This document shows positions 1 to 8,026 of a stretch of 25,639 nucleotides of DNA, one piece after another. Source of the DNA: JBBRNH01 sp038230415 (lineage in GTDB: Bacteria > Bacteroidota > Bacteroidia > Cytophagales > Spirosomataceae); NCBI GenBank assembly GCA_038230415.1, contig JBBRNH010000088.1, positions 1-25,639 of the forward strand, given 5' to 3'. Each line of letters begins with the position of its first letter. Positions within the stretch are counted from its first letter, which is position 1. A program made the translations under genes and the position numbers. Below the pieces are notes generated by a model, which saw nothing but the letters and a program-made list of their open reading frames with translations, had not been told where the DNA came from and made no database searches.

Positions 1-1
1 G

Positions 2-121
2 GGTTGGTTGCGCCCCCAGGATTATGGGCAAGCTGATGATCTGGCTTATGCCGTGAATCGGTGCTTGGCGAATGTAGGTATCCACCTGAAAATTGAGTTT
101 AGTGATTTTAATGAAACATAA
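2..121 (+). CDS. 3' end of an unidentified protein (partial)
   Basis: One frame is open from the window edge to a TAA at 119-121 and encodes the last 39 residues of a protein, ending in EFSDFNET. The other two forward frames close early. The fragment is too short to assign to a family: it has mixed polar and hydrophobic residues with no signal, membrane segment or known motif. It converges on mutL across a repeat-rich spacer. It could be a chance open frame, but its in-frame continuation to the very first bases and its protein-like composition favour a real gene end. Confidence 0.45.
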   Translation, partial: GWLRPQDYGQADDLAYAVNRCLANVGIHLKIEFSDFNET

Positions 122-140
122 TTACAAGCACCTACTTAGT

Positions 141-237
141 AAAAAAGGAGGACGCAAGAGAAAAGACACAAGACCAATTTCATAATCCTGTTTTTTCTCT
201 CTTGCGTCTTGCTTCTTGCGTCCTTTTCATTGGTCTT
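141..237. repeat. Intergenic inverted-repeat element between convergent genes
   Basis: The spacer between the partial gene and mutL contains several complementary blocks. AGGACGCAAG (149-158) is complementary to CTTGCGTCCT (215-224) and, over 8-10 bases, to the CTTGCGTC at 201-208. AAGACCAAT (170-178) is complementary to ATTGGTCTT (229-237). Alternative hairpins can form. T-rich stretches follow on the plus strand (190-197) and A-rich ones occur at 141-146, so it may serve as a bidirectional terminator. The block also resembles the purine/pyrimidine-biased intergenic repeats common in Cytophagales genomes (from memory, not searched). Confidence 0.5.
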
Positions 238-248
238 CTTTAACCCGT

Positions 249-2207
249 TTACCCCCGAAAAAGTCCCGTTAATTTATCGAGCGTCAACAGGGCCGTAATT
301 GGTTCGCCCGCCGGGGTGTAGCCGGGGTTGGCCGATGCAAACAATTGTTCGATCACGGCCCGGCGTTCGGCGGGGCCAAGTGTTAGCTGTTTGCGCTGCA
401 CCGACCGCCGGGCCAACGACCGCGACAGGGCTTCTAATCGGTCTAATTTCAACCGGCTGCCCGTGTCCTCGCGGAGTTGGGCCAGCAGATTGGCAAAAAG
501 TTGTTCTTCATTTTCGCCGGGAGTCAGGGCCGGAATTCCCCGAATCACAAACGTATTCGGCCCTAATTCATCAAACTGAAAACCGACCGAGGCCAAATCA
601 TCGCGGAGTTCCAGTGCCAACTGGTAGTCAACCGCCGTTAGCTGGACGGTTTTAGGAAACAAAAGTTGCTGCGAGGTGCCGGTGCGGTTGGTTAGCGCGG
701 TCTTGAACTGATCGTACAAAATTCGTTCGTGCGCCCGGCGCAGGTCAATCAATAACACGCCGGTTTTTATCGGAACCAGCAAATACCGATCCTGCACTTG
801 CATACTCTCGGCCCCGGCGAGTTCGGCCACATCGAGGGCCGTGCTGGGCGAAATTTCGTTGGCGCGGCTGCTCATCGTAGCGCGTTCGGGCGGCACGGGC
901 ATTTCAGACACCGGAAGCCAGTCAACGGGTGCGTCGGTGCTGCCGGGCGGTCTCGGTTTGTCGAAACCGTTGACTAACTCCTGCCAGTTTTGGGGCGATG
1001 CTTTCGGCGGCACGGGAGAATTACCAAACCCGGCACCCTGTTTCTCCAATCGGGTGGTCGCAGCCGGGCTTTGCTGCCAGGAGGGCGTAATCGGTTTGGG
1101 ATTTCCAGAATTATTGGCGTTCTGCGGGGAAGCCGAAGCCGCATCCGTTTTGGCGCGGGCCGGGCGCGTCATATCCAAGAAATTGGCATTGCCATCGAAA
1201 TCAATCGAAGGGCCGGTGTTGTACACGCCCATCGCCTTTCTGACTGCCGCCATCGTAATGGCATACACCGCCCGCTCGTCGTCAAACTTAATCTCGGTTT
1301 TGGTCGGGTGAATATTGATGTCAATATGAGACGGGTCAATCTCGATAAACAGCACGTAGAACGGGTGGTGCGCGTCGGGCAGGGTTCCTTCGTAGGCCCC
1401 AACAACGGCGTGATGCAGGTAATTGTGTTTCACGAAGCGGTTATTCACGAAGAAAAACTGCTCGTTACGGGTTTTTTTGGCTGCTTCGGGCTTGCCAATG
1501 TAGCCATGCACCGAAACATACGGCGTTTCTTCTTCGCAGGCCGCAAGCTGATCGCGATAGCCCTTGCCAAACAAATCTACAATCCGGCGGCTGAGTTTTC
1601 CGGCGGGCAGGTGATACACCTCCCGGTCGTCGTGAAAGAGCGAAAACGCTACGTCGGGATGCGCCAGGGCCACGCGCTGAAACTCGTCCAAAATATGACG
1701 CATCTCCACTGAGTTGGATTTCAGGAAGTTGCGCCGGGCCGGAACATTGAAAAACAGGTTTTTGATGAGCAGATTCGTACCGGGCAAACAAGACACGGAT
1801 TCTTGCGCCCTGATTTCAGAGCCTTCGATACGGAGCAGCGTACCGAGTTCGTCAGTGGCGCGCCGGGTTCGCATTTCCACCTGCGTCACGGCGGCTATCG
1901 AAGCCAACGCTTCGCCCCGAAAACCCATCGTGCGGATTTTAAAGAGATCGTCAGAGGTGCGGATTTTAGAGGTCGCGTGCCGCTCGAAACTCATCCGGGC
2001 ATCGGTTTCCGACATTCCGGTTCCGTCGTCAATAATCTGAATCAGCGTCCGGCCCGCGTCCCGGATTACGGCCTGAATAGATTTGGCTTTGGCATCAACC
2101 GAGTTTTCGAGCAGCTCTTTCACCACCGACGCGGGCCGCTGCACCACCTCGCCAGCCGCAATCTGGTTGGCTATCGAATCGGGCAGTAGTTGGATGATGT
2201 TCATCAT
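249..2207 (-). CDS. mutL: DNA mismatch repair protein MutL
   Basis: MutL couples mismatch recognition by MutS to downstream excision. The N-terminal GHKL ATPase is complete, with ELLENSVDA (motif I), DDGTGM (motif II) and ATSKI...TMGFRGEAL (motif III), followed by the transducer domain, a Pro/Ser/Ala-rich linker and a C-terminal dimerisation domain. The open frame extends to 2255, but the conserved N-terminus MNIIQLLPDSIANQIAAGEV fixes the start at the ATG pair 2202-2207, giving about 651 residues and leaving about 34 bases after the TonB receptor stop. The usual endonuclease signature DQHAxxE reads DLRRAHE, and the CPHGRP region reads ANPGYTPAGEP, so nuclease activity is doubtful. It probably shares a transcript with the upstream receptor gene. 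Confidence 0.95.
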   Translation of the reverse strand: MMNIIQLLPDSIANQIAAGEVVQRPASVVKELLENSVDAKAKSIQAVIRDAGRTLIQIIDDGTGMSETDARMSFERHATSKIRTSDDLFKIRTMGFRGEALASIAAVTQVEMRTRRATDELGTLLRIEGSEIRAQESVSCLPGTNLLIKNLFFNVPARRNFLKSNSVEMRHILDEFQRVALAHPDVAFSLFHDDREVYHLPAGKLSRRIVDLFGKGYRDQLAACEEETPYVSVHGYIGKPEAAKKTRNEQFFFVNNRFVKHNYLHHAVVGAYEGTLPDAHHPFYVLFIEIDPSHIDINIHPTKTEIKFDDERAVYAITMAAVRKAMGVYNTGPSIDFDGNANFLDMTRPARAKTDAASASPQNANNSGNPKPITPSWQQSPAATTRLEKQGAGFGNSPVPPKASPQNWQELVNGFDKPRPPGSTDAPVDWLPVSEMPVPPERATMSSRANEISPSTALDVAELAGAESMQVQDRYLLVPIKTGVLLIDLRRAHERILYDQFKTALTNRTGTSQQLLFPKTVQLTAVDYQLALELRDDLASVGFQFDELGPNTFVIRGIPALTPGENEEQLFANLLAQLREDTGSRLKLDRLEALSRSLARRSVQRKQLTLGPAERRAVIEQLFASANPGYTPAGEPITALLTLDKLTGLFRG

Positions 2208-2241
2208 ACCTGAATAACGATTTCTGGCGGCAAACCATTCA

Positions 2242-4668
2242 TCATTTCCCGCCAAACCGCAACGGCACCACCACTTTGATGCTCACATTCCGGCCCATGT
2301 TAAACACCCCGGCGCGGCCCGTTACGGCGTTTACTCCGAAATATTTCAGCCGGTTCTGATGGCTCTGGAAACCCGCATCGAGCAAGTTTTGGGCCGTGAG
2401 ATAGACCGAGAAAATTGCCCGTCCGTCGTTGTTCACCACGTCGGTTCCTGCGCCGAGGCTCAGTAGCGTGTAGGCGGGCGTAATGGTTTCGGTGTCGTAG
2501 GCCAGCAACGCCTGATTTTGCCGGGCGTTATGTTCAACTTCAACCAGCGCGTAGGCATTTTGCAGCCGCTGACCGATGTTGGTTTTGGTCAGTTTCACCT
2601 GCCCGATGAGCCTCGGTGGGGGCAAAAACGGTAGGTATCGTGCCGAATCTGTTGTGGCCGACCGATTCCGTGACCGCACCAACGAATACGTTCCGGTAAA
2701 ATGAAACCACCGCGCTGACCTCGGATTAACGGTCAGTTGCATCTCGGCCCCGCTCAACACGGCGTTGCCCTGAATATAGCGGTACGTTTTGATGGGCCGG
2801 GCCGGGTCAACAATGGAGTCTTGCCCGGCGCGGTTCAGAATTTTTTCGGAGAACGTATAATTGTTGATCCGGTTCTGGAACAGGCTGGCCGTCAGCGAGA
2901 TGTCGGGCGTTTCCCAAACCGCGCCGATGTCGCCCTGCCAGGCCGTTTCTGATTTCAGGTTTGGCGAGCCGATTTCGTAGCGGAACGTGCCGGCGTGTTC
3001 GCCGTTGGCCGAGAGTTCGGGCGTGGTGGGTGCGCGGAAAGCACGGGCGAGGTTGGCCTTGATCGTGACGCGGCTGCTGGCTTTGTAGGAAGCTCCGAAA
3101 CTGCCCGTCGGATTCGAGTACGTCTTGTTCAGCCCGGCAAAGCGTGGGCTTCCGCCGGGGGTGTTTTGCTCGGTGAAGTTGCCTTCACGATCCACGTACA
3201 GTTTGTTGATCTGCAACTGCCGAACGTCTATCCGCAGGCCGCCACTGAGTTGCCAACGGTCGGTTTTTTTCTGGGCGAACGCAAAAAAACCGTTATCCAA
3301 CAGCCGATAGCCGGGATACAGCGTTTCGAGACCCTGATTTCGGTTTAGCTGCCACTGCCCATTTCCGCCGATGGTAAACTCGACCCCTTTGCCACCACTG
3401 ACAAAATACTTCAGGTCATAAAATACGTTCTGAAGGTTAAAATACAGGGCGGGTTCGCCGGGGGTAAGCGTACTGGCGAACTCCTGCCGCCGATTGCGGC
3501 TGTACGCAACAATGGCCGACAGATTGCCCCGGCCTACTTTGGCGAAGGTATTCCAGGACACCTTGTTGTGGTTCAGGTTTTGGTAGTTGGCCTTCAAAAT
3601 AGCCCGGCTGCGGAGGTCAGCATCCGTCACCGGCACCAGAACTTCGGTCTGGGCATCCTGCGGAATCAGTTTCGTGAATCGGCCTGTTCGGTCGCGTTCA
3701 CCCGTGATGATGTTGATGTCTTCGTGCCAGTTAGAAAAATACACCTGCGAATACCCCCACTTCCGGTTAATGCCAACGGTGGTGTTGATGTCGAACTCCC
3801 GGAACGCCGACCCATACACTAATCCGTCGTAGCGGTTATGGTAGTTCCCGGCGTTTTTATAGCTGACCCGCGCCCGCGCAAACAAACCCCGATTTGTTTG
3901 GCCTTCGAGCATGACCGACGCGCCAATAGTTCCGTTGTTGGTTTGGTAGTTGGTCAAAATCTGGCCGCGCATCACCCCGGCTTCGGGCGGGCGGGATGAA
4001 ATCAGGCTCATCACCCCGCCGAGACCGTCAGAGCCGTAGAGCATACTGCCTGCGCCTTTGATAATCTCGTAACGGTCAATCGAGTACTCGTCAACTTGCA
4101 GGCCGTGTTCTTCGCCCCACTGATTGTCTTCCTGCCGAACGCCGTCATGCACGGTGATGACCCGGTTAAAGCCCAGCCCGCGAATCACGGGTTTCGACAG
4201 GCCCACGCCCGTCGTGATTTGTGACATACCCGGCAACCGGCTCACGGCATCGGTTAAGTTGGTCGAGTTGGTCTGGAGCCACTGCACCCGGTTGTAGGTC
4301 AGAATGGGAATGGGGCTTTCTTTCACCGTTGAGCCGGTGGTTAAGCCCGTCACCACCACCTCGTTGAGTTGGGTGGCATCGGGGTCGAGCGAGAAATCAG
4401 CCCGCAGACTATCGCCAGCAATCAGTACCTTCCGAATCAGGGGTTTGTAGCCCAGAAACCGTACTTCAACGGTTCGGTTTCCGGGCGCAGTCAGGAGGCC
4501 AAAGTGACCGAGTGCGTCGGTAGCCGTACCATTTTTTTGATCGGGGAAATAAAGCGTAACGCCCGTCAGGGGTTCTTTGGTGGCGCGGTCGGTGACGATT
4601 CCGGCAAACCGGGTCTGGGCCAGCAAGGAGCCGGGGACTAATAAAAAAAGGAGGTATAGTCGAAACAT
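2242..4668 (-). CDS. TonB-dependent outer-membrane receptor, possibly metal uptake
   Basis: This is an outer-membrane active transporter of about 808 residues. The open frame reaches 4716, but the ATG at 4666-4668 begins a good signal peptide (FRLYLLFLLVPGSLLAQ), so that start is preferred. In order come a carboxypeptidase-regulatory-like beta domain (FAGIVTDRATKEPLTGVTL), a plug with the typical LPGMSQI...KPVIRGLGFNRV and EIIKGAGSMLYGSDGLGGV stretches, and a long beta-barrel with many aromatic strands to the C-terminus. The plug carries DGVRQEDNQWGEEHG, a stretch I associate with Bacteroidota receptors of the CirA/ZnuD type. A His-rich membrane-anchored protein lies 73 bases upstream on the same strand, suggesting metal-ion import; the substrate is inferred, not shown. 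Confidence 0.9.
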   Translation of the reverse strand: MFRLYLLFLLVPGSLLAQTRFAGIVTDRATKEPLTGVTLYFPDQKNGTATDALGHFGLLTAPGNRTVEVRFLGYKPLIRKVLIAGDSLRADFSLDPDATQLNEVVVTGLTTGSTVKESPIPILTYNRVQWLQTNSTNLTDAVSRLPGMSQITTGVGLSKPVIRGLGFNRVITVHDGVRQEDNQWGEEHGLQVDEYSIDRYEIIKGAGSMLYGSDGLGGVMSLISSRPPEAGVMRGQILTNYQTNNGTIGASVMLEGQTNRGLFARARVSYKNAGNYHNRYDGLVYGSAFREFDINTTVGINRKWGYSQVYFSNWHEDINIITGERDRTGRFTKLIPQDAQTEVLVPVTDADLRSRAILKANYQNLNHNKVSWNTFAKVGRGNLSAIVAYSRNRRQEFASTLTPGEPALYFNLQNVFYDLKYFVSGGKGVEFTIGGNGQWQLNRNQGLETLYPGYRLLDNGFFAFAQKKTDRWQLSGGLRIDVRQLQINKLYVDREGNFTEQNTPGGSPRFAGLNKTYSNPTGSFGASYKASSRVTIKANLARAFRAPTTPELSANGEHAGTFRYEIGSPNLKSETAWQGDIGAVWETPDISLTASLFQNRINNYTFSEKILNRAGQDSIVDPARPIKTYRYIQGNAVLSGAEMQLTVNPRSARWFHFTGTYSLVRSRNRSATTDSARYLPFLPPPRLIGQVKLTKTNIGQRLQNAYALVEVEHNARQNQALLAYDTETITPAYTLLSLGAGTDVVNNDGRAIFSVYLTAQNLLDAGFQSHQNRLKYFGVNAVTGRAGVFNMGRNVSIKVVVPLRFGGK

Positions 4669-4741
4669 TGGAGACGTTCGGTTAATGGTTGAGCAATAGG
4701 TTGTTGCCGCTGGCATCAGCCAACGGTCTCACAACATAACT

Positions 4742-5113
4742 TTACACAAACCAAACCGGCGGACCGCGATTGAGGGGAGAGGAACTAAAAACGTTGCAGG
4801 TAGGCAACAAGCAGTCGGAAAGCAGCGTAACAACAAGAAAATGGATCGTCGGCTCCGGCAAACTCAAAACCCCATCGGGGGCCGTGATAACGGCGTTGGA
4901 AAACACGTCAAGCGTGACTAATTCGTGCCGACTATGCGGATTTGACGAGATGGGGCTTTTACCAAACGGGTTGTAGGGGTGGGCGTGGGTTATAATTGTG
5001 CCATCGGCCAGCCGGTGGGCGTGCCGGAAAACCATCCCATTCACCACAATAGCCACAAACAGGCCCAAAAGCAGGCGGGCAAGTACAGGGCGATATGGAT
5101 AAACAAACAGCAC
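4742..5113 (-). CDS. Small membrane-anchored histidine-rich protein
   Basis: A 123-residue protein with a GTG start (5111-5113). Residues 10-28 form one hydrophobic segment, followed by a His-rich stretch HAHRLADGTIITHAHPY containing H31, H33, H43 and H45, with H60 and H63 further on. The C-terminal third is hydrophobic and ends in PVWFV. The protein is probably exported with the histidines in the periplasm, where paired HxH motifs could bind zinc, copper or a similar ion. It is the first gene before the TonB receptor, and a TAnnTTTG promoter element lies about 37 bases upstream of its start. I do not recognise a named family; the metal role is inferred from composition and neighbourhood. Confidence 0.7.
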   Translation of the reverse strand: MLFVYPYRPVLARLLLGLFVAIVVNGMVFRHAHRLADGTIITHAHPYNPFGKSPISSNPHSRHELVTLDVFSNAVITAPDGVLSLPEPTIHFLVVTLLSDCLLPTCNVFSSSPLNRGPPVWFV

Positions 5114-5149
5114 GAGGGTTTATCGTAGGGTTCTTAACGGGTTGAATGG

Positions 5150-5157
5150 CAAAGGTA
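5150..5157 (-). promoter_or_regulatory. Promoter -7 element for the His-rich protein/TonB receptor group
   Basis: On the minus strand this reads TACCTTTG, a perfect match to the Bacteroidota -7 pattern TAnnTTTG, about 37 bases upstream of the GTG start. No convincing -33 TTG lies at the usual spacing, so the call is moderate. Confidence 0.5.
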
Positions 5158-5307
5158 TATAGGAAACGGCTTTCCGGGCGGATAGTTACGACGCACTCCA
5201 CTCAGTAAGTTTGGCACGGCTTTTGAGAAGCACATCATATCCTGGCAAACAGATTGAACATTTGTTACGCAATTGTTAAAAAATTGCTAAACTTTCTTTG
5301 ATTAGGC

Positions 5308-5338
5308 TTGTTATTGGGTAATATCAGGCCTAATTTTG
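5308..5338 (+). promoter_or_regulatory. Bacteroidota-type promoter for the 60-aa membrane protein
   Basis: TTG at 5308-5310 and TAATTTTG at 5331-5338 are separated by 20 bases, a good match to the -33/-7 arrangement of Bacteroidota housekeeping promoters. It predicts a 5' untranslated leader of roughly 95 bases before the ATG at 5441, which argues against the longer 95-residue reading that begins inside this promoter. Confidence 0.6.
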
Positions 5339-5440
5339 ACTAAGATTAATCATAATGATAATGCCTATTTTACGAATAGATTGTTTAGTAGCTTTCACCG
5401 TTTTCGCTTAAACTTAACTTACTTTTACCTAACCAATACG

Positions 5441-5623
5441 ATGAAAAACGTTCGCTTGTATATGATACTACAGTGGGTGTTCTTTCTCCCCGTCATTTTG
5501 CCACTTTGTATCGCCTTCGGAGCCTTGCAGGGTGCTTACCAAATGGCCGAACGGGTGATGGAACAATTATGGGCCGATGTTGTTAGAGAGCAATCCGTAA
5601 ATCACACGGTATCTGCCGAATAG
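5441..5623 (+). CDS. Small single-pass membrane protein, unknown function
   Basis: A 60-residue product beginning MKNVRLYMILQWVFFLPVIL. Residues 7-27 form one hydrophobic segment (LQWVFFLPVILPLCIAFGAL), followed by a short amphipathic, charged tail ending in VSAE. An upstream in-frame ATG at 5336 would overlap the -7 promoter element, so the ATG at 5441 is chosen. A hairpin terminator follows at 5650-5687. I do not recognise a family. The promoter, terminator and clear membrane segment support a real gene despite the small size. Confidence 0.6.
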   Translation: MKNVRLYMILQWVFFLPVILPLCIAFGALQGAYQMAERVMEQLWADVVREQSVNHTVSAE

Positions 5624-5649
5624 TCTCTTACCGTACTGTACTTGTCACC

Positions 5650-5687
5650 AAAAACGGCGGCCCGCCCAGAGCAGGTCGCCGTTTTTT
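5650..5687. terminator. Bidirectional hairpin terminator (copy 1)
   Basis: AAAACGGCG pairs with CGCCGTTTT around a GC-rich loop, followed by a T-run on the plus strand and, read from the other strand, by TTTTTGG. It lies between the plus-strand 60-aa gene and the minus-strand Uma2 gene, so it can serve both. Its loop AGAGCAGGTCGCC recurs in the hairpin at 6412-6451. Confidence 0.8.
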
Positions 5688-5761
5688 ATGACCGGACGTT
5701 AGTTATATTGGATAGCCAGCATGACTAATCTGGAAATATTGTGCATCAGGTAGTACTGACA

Positions 5762-6346
5762 TCACCGCAAAATCCCCTCCGTTTCGGCATAAACTGTATG
5801 CATTGACAAAGACAACCCAATGCTGGCTACGTCAACAGATTGATTGAGGTCGTTGGCTTCGGAAGCCAAAAACCAGTAGCCTTCGGCGTGTTTTCGGAAC
5901 ACCTCGGCCCGAATTTTTTCGGAATCAATCAGTAGATATTCGCTGAAGGTGGGCGAATGACGATATAACGCGAATTTCTCCCCCCGGTCAAAGGCCGCCG
6001 TACCCGGCGAAAGCACCTCAACAAGCAGCATCGGGTTGGTAAGAATATCATTGAAGGCTTCGTAATACTGGTTTGGCCCGCAAACAACCACAATATCAGG
6101 GTAGGCGTAGAGGGAGTTTGTCGGCACATTCACGCGCTGATCGCTCGACATACTCCGGCAGCCTTTGCCGTTGCTTCGAATGCAGAGATTAATTTGAAAC
6201 CCCGCGTTCTCTTTGATTAGGTTGTGATTGGTTGATGCGCCAGCCATTGGAATAATTTCTCCGTTTACATATTCGCTTTTAAACCCGGCAACCCGTTCCT
6301 GCCGCAGATATTCTTCGGGGCTGACATACACTCGTTCGGCTACCAT
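5762..6346 (-). CDS. Uma2 family endonuclease-like protein
   Basis: A 194-residue protein of the Uma2/DUF820 family, a PD-(D/E)XK nuclease-fold family that is abundant in Cytophagales and cyanobacteria and has no well-defined role. Visible family features are the N-terminal SPEEYLRQE, YVNGEIIPMAGAS with the NHN motif, SSDQRV, the acidic YPDIVVVCG and the catalytic-type LLVEVLSPGTAAFDRGEKF, then YRHSPTFSEYLLID. The putative nuclease core therefore looks intact. It is a lone minus-strand gene with similar hairpins on both sides (5650-5687 and 6412-6451), which fits a self-contained insertion. The target is unknown. Confidence 0.85.
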   Translation of the reverse strand: MVAERVYVSPEEYLRQERVAGFKSEYVNGEIIPMAGASTNHNLIKENAGFQINLCIRSNGKGCRSMSSDQRVNVPTNSLYAYPDIVVVCGPNQYYEAFNDILTNPMLLVEVLSPGTAAFDRGEKFALYRHSPTFSEYLLIDSEKIRAEVFRKHAEGYWFLASEANDLNQSVDVASIGLSLSMHTVYAETEGILR

Positions 6347-6411
6347 AGCACGGTTGCTGTTTTGGTGAAATTAAGTGCTGTGAAGATAAGGAATCTGACC
6401 CAATCAGTACC

Positions 6412-6451
6412 AAAACCGGCGACCCGCTCAGAGCAGGTCGCCGGTTTTTTT
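6412..6451. terminator. Bidirectional hairpin terminator (copy 2)
   Basis: AAAACCGGCGACC pairs with GGTCGCCGGTTTT around a short loop, with a seven-T run on the plus strand and TTTTGG on the minus strand. It overlaps the stop codon of the RluA-type gene (6450-6452) and terminates it. The loop and distal stem are nearly the same as in the hairpin at 5650-5687. Confidence 0.8.
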
Positions 6452-7181
6452 AATGGATGAAATCTAAGTTTTTGTCTTTGTATTCTTCGTTATCCAACGA
6501 CAGAAACTCTTCCCAAAACGGATCGTCGGGTAGCCCGGCTTTGCACACAAGTGGTTCTTTCTTAACCGGATGCACAAAATACAGCCGCCGGGCGTGCAGA
6601 TAAATTTTTTTATCGGCCACGGGGCGGTCATAGCCATACTTCACATCGCCCCGGATCGGGCAACCCATTTTGGCTAACTGCGCCCGAATTTGATGCGGGC
6701 GGCCCGTTATCGGGTTCACTTCCAGCAGATAATGCTCGTTAATTTTGCCCAGAATCCGGTAGGTAAGTTCGGCCCGTTGCGCGCCTTCGAGCGGGTAATC
6801 GTAGGCTGTCACCTGATTTTTGGTTTCGTCTTTGACTAAATAATTGACAAGTTTGCCACTGTCTTCGGGTGGTTTTTGCCGAACAACCGCCCAGTACGTT
6901 TTCTGAACTTCGCGCTTGCGAAAGATTTCGTTCATCCGTTCCAGACCTTTCGAGGTCCGGGCAAAGACCACCAAGCCACTCACGGGGCGGTCGAGCCGGT
7001 GAACCGTTCCCAAAAACACGTCGCCGGGTTTGTTGTATTTCTTACCGACGTATTCTTTCAGTAAATCAACCAACGGCACATCGCCGGTTTTGTCGCTATG
7101 TACCAGCACGCCCGGCTCCTTGTTCACAATGAGCAGGTGATTGTCTTCATATACAACCTGGTATAGAGGTTTTTTCTTCAT
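6450..7181 (-). CDS. RluA-family RNA pseudouridine synthase
   Basis: A 243-residue enzyme that isomerises uridine to pseudouridine in rRNA or tRNA. The catalytic motif is HRLDRPVSGLVVFARTS, with the nucleophilic Asp at residue 64. ITGRPHQIRAQLAKMGCPI and the GDVKYG stretch are further RluA-family marks. There is no N-terminal S4 domain, so it resembles short RluA/TruC-like members rather than RluC/RluD, and the target position cannot be read from sequence. The start lies 12 bases after the panB stop, so the two genes are almost certainly co-transcribed. The stop codon lies within the terminator hairpin. Confidence 0.9.
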   Translation of the reverse strand: MKKKPLYQVVYEDNHLLIVNKEPGVLVHSDKTGDVPLVDLLKEYVGKKYNKPGDVFLGTVHRLDRPVSGLVVFARTSKGLERMNEIFRKREVQKTYWAVVRQKPPEDSGKLVNYLVKDETKNQVTAYDYPLEGAQRAELTYRILGKINEHYLLEVNPITGRPHQIRAQLAKMGCPIRGDVKYGYDRPVADKKIYLHARRLYFVHPVKKEPLVCKAGLPDDPFWEEFLSLDNEEYKDKNLDFIH

Positions 7182-7193
7182 CTACTCCCTAAC

Positions 7194-8012
7194 TCAATAC
7201 GCTTCTTTCTCGTTCGGGAAGTCGCGCTGCTTCACGTCGTCCACGTAATGAGCCATAGCCTGCGTCATGGCCGCACCGAGTTCGGCGTACCGGCGCAAAA
7301 AGCGTGGCTTAAACTCGGTGGTGATGCCCAGCAGGTCATGCACCACCAGAATCTGTCCGTCGGCATCTGGCCCGGCTCCGATTCCGATGGTTGGGATAGT
7401 CAGCGTTTGGGAAACCTGTTTGGTGAGCGTTGCCGGAATTTTTTCCAGCACCAGACCAAAGCAACCGATTTCCTGCAAGAGCAGCGCGTCGGCCATAAGT
7501 TTCTGAGCCTCAGCTTCTTCTTTGGCGCGAACGGCGTATGTGCCGAACTTATAAATGCTCTGTGGTGTGAGTCCCAGATGCCCCATCACCGGCACACCCG
7601 CGCTCAAAATTCTGACGATAGAGTCTTTAATTTCGGCCCCGCCTTCGAGTTTCACGGCGTGTGCGCCCGACTCTTTCATGATTCGAATGGCCGACCGCAA
7701 CGCTTCTGACGAGTTGCCCTGATACGACCCAAAGGGCAAATCAACCACGACCAACGCCCGCGACACCCCGCGCACTACACTGCTGGCGTGATAAATCATC
7801 TGATCGAGGGTAATGGGCAAGGTGGTTTCGTGGCCCGCCATAACGTTGGAGGCCGAGTCGCCGACCAGAATCAACTCTACACCGGCGGCATCAACGGCGC
7901 GGGCCATCGAGTAGTCGTAGGCGGTGAGGCAGGCAATTTTTTCGCCCCGGTTTTTGAGTTCCTGAATCGTGTGCGTCGTAACGCGCTTGATGTCGGGGTT
8001 ATGAACAGACAT
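7194..8012 (-). CDS. panB: 3-methyl-2-oxobutanoate hydroxymethyltransferase
   Basis: PanB transfers a hydroxymethyl group from 5,10-methylene-tetrahydrofolate to 2-oxoisovalerate, giving ketopantoate, the first committed step of pantothenate and CoA synthesis in the cytoplasm. The 272 residues match the family length. Clear marks are KIACLTAYDYSMARAVD, LILVGDSASNVMAGH (metal-binding Asp), VVVDLPFGSYQ, AHAVKLEGGAE and VPVMGHLGLTPQS, with TIGIGAGPDADGQILVVHD near the end. It sits between the aminotransferase and the pseudouridine synthase on the same strand. I see no promoter of its own; the inverted repeat at 8027-8108 fills the upstream spacer. Confidence 0.97.
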   Translation of the reverse strand: MSVHNPDIKRVTTHTIQELKNRGEKIACLTAYDYSMARAVDAAGVELILVGDSASNVMAGHETTLPITLDQMIYHASSVVRGVSRALVVVDLPFGSYQGNSSEALRSAIRIMKESGAHAVKLEGGAEIKDSIVRILSAGVPVMGHLGLTPQSIYKFGTYAVRAKEEAEAQKLMADALLLQEIGCFGLVLEKIPATLTKQVSQTLTIPTIGIGAGPDADGQILVVHDLLGITTEFKPRFLRRYAELGAAMTQAMAHYVDDVKQRDFPNEKEAY

Positions 8013-8026
8013 TGTGACGGTATTCA

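Larger units (their letters stand above)
5114..5440. other. Divergent intergenic region with two promoters
   Basis: This 327-bp stretch has no gene I can support. It separates the minus-strand His-rich/TonB group from a plus-strand small membrane protein gene. It is AT-rich, especially from 5221 onward. It holds promoter elements on both strands (5150-5157 minus, 5308-5338 plus) and a short inverted repeat GCAATT...AATTGC at 5269-5287 that could be a regulator site. Open frames inside it lack protein-like features. Confidence 0.6.

Noticed and set aside
990..1712. A 240-codon plus-strand open frame inside mutL
   Set aside because: It is antisense to a complete mutL, has Arg/Gly/His-rich composition typical of shadow frames in GC-rich DNA, and shows no motif or start context.
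5269..5287. Short inverted repeat GCAATT...AATTGC as a terminator
   Set aside because: It is AT-rich, short and not followed by a T-run; at best a weak regulator site, so it was not listed separately.
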